A DNA stretch of 8,136 nt from assembly GCA_016200025.1 (NCBI GenBank), contig JACQFO010000049.1, positions 1-8,136 of the forward strand, read 5' to 3'. This document shows, piece after piece, positions 6,454 to 8,136 of the stretch. The notes under the pieces are model-generated. The model had not been told where the DNA came from. It made no database searches and saw only the letters and a list, made by a program, of their open reading frames with translations. Position 1 is the stretch's first letter; each line of letters opens with the position of its first letter. This DNA is from Nitrososphaerota archaeon. GTDB lineage: Archaea; Thermoproteota; Nitrososphaeria; Nitrososphaerales; Gagatemarchaeaceae. The position numbers and the translations under genes were made by a program.

Positions 6454-7413
6454 ATGGAATTCACAATAGGCCTGGAGTCGCCGTTCAGCCTCGACTACAC
6501 CCTGGAGAGCGGCCAGGTCTTCCGATGGGCCCGGAAGGGCGAGTGGTGGTATGGCGAGGTCTCCGGGGGTCTCCTGAAAGCCAGGCAGGAGGGCGGAACA
6601 TTGCGCTGCGAGTCTTCAAGCGACCTCCTGGGAAGCGAGTTCGTCAGGAATTATTTCAGGCTCGACGAGGATATCGAACCCATCCTCGCTTCGATCGCGA
6701 AGGACAAGGTCATCACCGAGGCCGTGCAGAAGTTCTACGGCACCCGTCTCATCAGACAGGACAGGTGGGAGTGCCTCGCTTCATTCGTGCTGGCAACCAA
6801 CGCGAACATCCCAAGAATCAAGAAGATGATCTCTGAAATCTGCACGAGGTTCGGCGAGCAGTTTGAATTCGATGGGTCGCAGTATCATTCATTTCCGGGC
6901 CCCGAGAAGCTGGCGAGCGCCCCAGTGGCCGAGCTCCGCGAGTGCGGGCTCGGGTACAGGGCCCCCTTCCTGAAGCGCGTCGCGACCTCAGTGGACCAGG
7001 GTGGGCTCGACTTTGGCGAACTGGTGATGAGAGACTACGAGGAGTCGAGGAAGATGCTGCTGACGAAACTCTTCGGGTCCAAACTTCTCCTCGGCGTAGG
7101 GCCAAAGGTCGCGGATTGCGTATTACTCTACTCCTGCGACAAGGACGAAGCCTTTCCCATAGACGTTTGGATCGCCAGGGAGCTGTCGAGGTCCTACCCT
7201 CGGATCATCCCGCTTCAGATAAGGAAGAAGCTCACTCCCGAGGCCAAGGCCAAGCTGACGACAGGCGACTACGAAAAGGTCTCAAAGTCTGTCAGAAGGC
7301 ACTTCGGCGTCTATGCCGGGTATGCCCAGCTCTACCTCTACATGGCGGCCAGGTCTTCCGATGGGCCCGGAAGGGCGAGTGGTGGTATGGCGAGGTCTCC
7401 GGGGGTCTCCTGA
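6454..7413 (+). CDS. ogg: 8-oxoguanine DNA glycosylase/AP lyase (OGG1 family), with a displaced C-terminal tail
   Basis: This bifunctional base-excision repair enzyme removes 8-oxoguanine and nicks the abasic site. An N-terminal OGG domain (about 1-110, starting FSLDYTLESGQVFRW) precedes a helix-hairpin-helix GPD domain. The hairpin LLGVGPKVADCV carries the Schiff-base Lys218, and FPIDVWI carries the catalytic Asp237. The conserved end is RRHFGVYAGYAQLYLYMAAR (281-300). An AAGGTG Shine-Dalgarno at 6441-6446 lies 7 nt before the ATG. From residue 298 onward the codons lie in the second copy of a 79-bp repeat whose first copy encodes residues 19-45 of this same gene. The copy is read in another frame, so the last 20 or so residues (Gly-, Ser- and Arg-rich) and the stop are not original. 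The catalytic domain looks complete. Confidence 0.93.
   Translation: MEFTIGLESPFSLDYTLESGQVFRWARKGEWWYGEVSGGLLKARQEGGTLRCESSSDLLGSEFVRNYFRLDEDIEPILASIAKDKVITEAVQKFYGTRLIRQDRWECLASFVLATNANIPRIKKMISEICTRFGEQFEFDGSQYHSFPGPEKLASAPVAELRECGLGYRAPFLKRVATSVDQGGLDFGELVMRDYEESRKMLLTKLFGSKLLLGVGPKVADCVLLYSCDKDEAFPIDVWIARELSRSYPRIIPLQIRKKLTPEAKAKLTTGDYEKVSKSVRRHFGVYAGYAQLYLYMAARSSDGPGRASGGMARSPGVS
6509..6587. repeat. 79-bp direct repeat, copy 1 (inside the 5' part of ogg)
   Basis: This is the presumed source copy. It encodes the OGG N-domain strands around QVFRWARKGEWWYGEVSGG in the normal ogg frame. It is base-for-base identical to 7345-7423, at an offset of 836 bp. The identity stops at both ends: the base before differs (A against G) and the base after differs (G against C). 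Confidence 0.97.
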
Positions 7414-7639
7414 AAGCCAGGCACCTGCCTGCCATCCTGGGGGAGAGGCCAGCCGCATCGAGCTCCGTCCCCGAGAATCCTTTCCCATCCCTGTCTATCA
7501 TTACTTGTCCGCGTCTGGAGCTGACCATGGCGCGAGGCGCCTGACCTGCGGGCCTCACTGGTCTGACCTTGGCGGCCTTCGGCTCCTCAACCGCGGCCTT
7601 CGATCTTGACTTTTGCTTTGCCTTTCCCTTCGCGCTCAA
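7292..7639 (-). CDS. rpl13e: Ribosomal protein eL13 (L13e), truncated, with a foreign tail
   Basis: The first 72 codons (7639-7424) encode a Lys/Arg-rich N-terminus and then RDGKGFSGTELDAAGLSPRMAGR. This aligns with the core of eL13, where human RPL13 reads AGRGFSLEELRVAGI at the same place. eL13 belongs to the large ribosomal subunit and in archaea is known mainly from the TACK side. The family should continue with a GI-x-VDPRRR-type segment. Instead, at 7423 the frame enters the 79-bp repeat and then runs antisense through the end of ogg to a stop at 7292, giving 43 unrelated residues. The TTG start at 7639 is supported by a box A about 29 nt upstream. Identification rests on the short core motif alone. 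The gene is broken as shown, either in the genome or by assembly. Confidence 0.68.
   Translation of the reverse strand: MSAKGKAKQKSRSKAAVEEPKAAKVRPVRPAGQAPRAMVSSRRGQVMIDRDGKGFSGTELDAAGLSPRMAGRCLAFRRPPETSPYHHSPFRAHRKTWPPCRGRAGHTRHRRRSAF
7345..7423. repeat. 79-bp direct repeat, copy 2 (at the ogg / eL13 junction)
   Basis: This is the presumed inserted copy. It begins exactly where the conserved OGG1 fold ends and finishes exactly where the eL13 reading frame on the other strand loses its family similarity. Since 836 is not a multiple of three, the copy is read in a different frame in ogg and supplies that gene's stop codon at 7411-7413. No inverted ends or transposase accompany it. Confidence 0.97.
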
Positions 7640-7663
7640 CTATTCCAGCCCCCTGAAGCGATG

Positions 7664-7672
7664 GGATAAAAC
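7664..7672 (-). promoter_or_regulatory. rpl13e: Box A promoter element for the eL13 gene
   Basis: Read on the minus strand this is GTTTTATCC, centred about 29 nt before the TTG at 7639. It lies in the 59-nt gap after the membrane protein stop. The spacing matches the other leaderless starts in this window and supports 7639 as a real gene start. Confidence 0.5.
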
Positions 7673-7698
7673 GATTCCCTGGCAGAACTGTGTCAATC

Positions 7699-8136
7699 CT
7701 ATGCGGCGGGTTTTCTCAGTCCCCAGAACATGGAAATGCCGCCCGCTGCTGCGAGGAGGATGCCTGCGAGCTCGTACCAGGCGTTCCTGTAGACAAGATA
7801 TCCCGGGACGAGCACCGCGTCTACTCCGATGACCAGCACCAGTATCCCGAACCCGAAGTAGCTTCCACTGAGTATCTGGGGCTGTGCCACTGCCTTCCCT
7901 GCGGGCAGATTGGCCATCTGTGGGGCAGCCGGCGCCCTCCTGAAGGTGGGGAGGCCGCCCTTCATCAATCCCATTGGGAAGAACATCACGCCCAAAGCGA
8001 GGAGTATACTCGAAGTTCCCTGGGCGGCTGCGGGTTCCGGGCTGGGTATCAGGCAGTAGCAGGAGTCGCCTGCTGGAGTCAGAGGTCCGTTGAAGAGGAC
8101 TATTCCTGCGATGCCCAGGATCATGAAAACGCCGGA
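7699..8136 (-). CDS. Multi-pass membrane protein of unknown function (5' end at or beyond window edge)
   Basis: I do not recognise the family. The frame is open to the right edge; an ATG at 8124 is available, but hydrophobic residues (VF) already precede it, so the first helix may begin outside. Four hydrophobic segments can be seen in the 141 residues from that ATG: about 1-12, 40-56 (SSILLALGVMFFPMGLM), 88-112 (FGFGILVLVIGVDAVLV and on) and 116-135 (ELAGILLAAAGGISMFWGL). The loop between segments 1 and 2 contains a Cys-Tyr-Cys and is Pro/Ala-rich. The loop between segments 2 and 3 carries FRRAPAAPQ. The C-terminus is short and basic (GLRKPAA). It ends in TAG followed one codon later by TGA. 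The eL13 gene lies downstream on the same strand with its own promoter. Confidence 0.75.
   Translation of the reverse strand, partial: SGVFMILGIAGIVLFNGPLTPAGDSCYCLIPSPEPAAAQGTSSILLALGVMFFPMGLMKGGLPTFRRAPAAPQMANLPAGKAVAQPQILSGSYFGFGILVLVIGVDAVLVPGYLVYRNAWYELAGILLAAAGGISMFWGLRKPAA

Noticed and set aside
6509..7423. 79-bp repeats as the ends of an insertion sequence, attachment sites of an integrated element, or CRISPR repeats
   Set aside because: The sequence between them is ogg itself, there is no transposase, integrase or inverted end, the copy is plain coding sequence, and there are only two copies with no spacer pattern.
6942..7544. Plus-strand open frame of 200 codons overlapping the end of ogg and the eL13 start
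   Set aside because: It is the second frame of ogg and then antisense to eL13. Its only familiar block (QVFRWARKGEW near its end) comes from the 79-bp repeat and not from a separate gene.

Overview
The window looks like a piece of a GC-rich archaeal chromosome, most likely from the TACK/Thermoproteota side and plausibly a Nitrososphaeria-like lineage. The evidence is a transketolase encoded as two separate subunit genes, an archaeal-type OGG1 DNA glycosylase, the start of an eL13 (L13e) ribosomal protein gene, archaeal box A-like promoters placed about 27-29 nt before start codons, and a Shine-Dalgarno sequence of the GGTGATC type inside an operon. The lineage is an inference from these traits; no marker gene here fixes it.

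Layout. Positions 2-1837 (+) hold a tightly packed sugar-phosphate operon: the 3' end of a PfkB/RfaE-like kinase, the transketolase N-terminal subunit and ribulose-phosphate 3-epimerase. The transketolase C-terminal subunit (1858-2835) follows as the last gene. A separately promoted transaldolase follows at 2871-3536. Together these form most of the non-oxidative pentose phosphate pathway. Fe/Mn superoxide dismutase (3579-4187, +) comes next, with a small palindrome between its promoter and start. After it lies a free-standing two-motif LAGLIDADG protein (4263-5042, +). It converges on a minus-strand class-III aminotransferase of the glutamate-1-semialdehyde aminomutase group (5046-6341). Divergent from that is the 8-oxoguanine DNA glycosylase gene (6454-7413, +). 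The right end has a minus-strand eL13 gene (start 7639) and a minus-strand multi-pass membrane protein that runs off the window (7699-8136).

Two places do not look normal. First, rpe contains a single in-frame amber codon (1730-1732), and the rest of the epimerase barrel continues in the same frame to a TGA at 1835-1837. Second, an exact 79-bp direct repeat (6509-6587 and 7345-7423) places a copy of the 5' coding part of ogg at the 3' ends of both ogg and eL13. This gives ogg an out-of-frame tail and cuts eL13 off after 72 codons in the middle of its conserved core. Either a local templated duplication or an assembly/library artefact could explain it. I saw no CRISPR array, tRNA, rRNA, insertion sequence or obvious new defence system.
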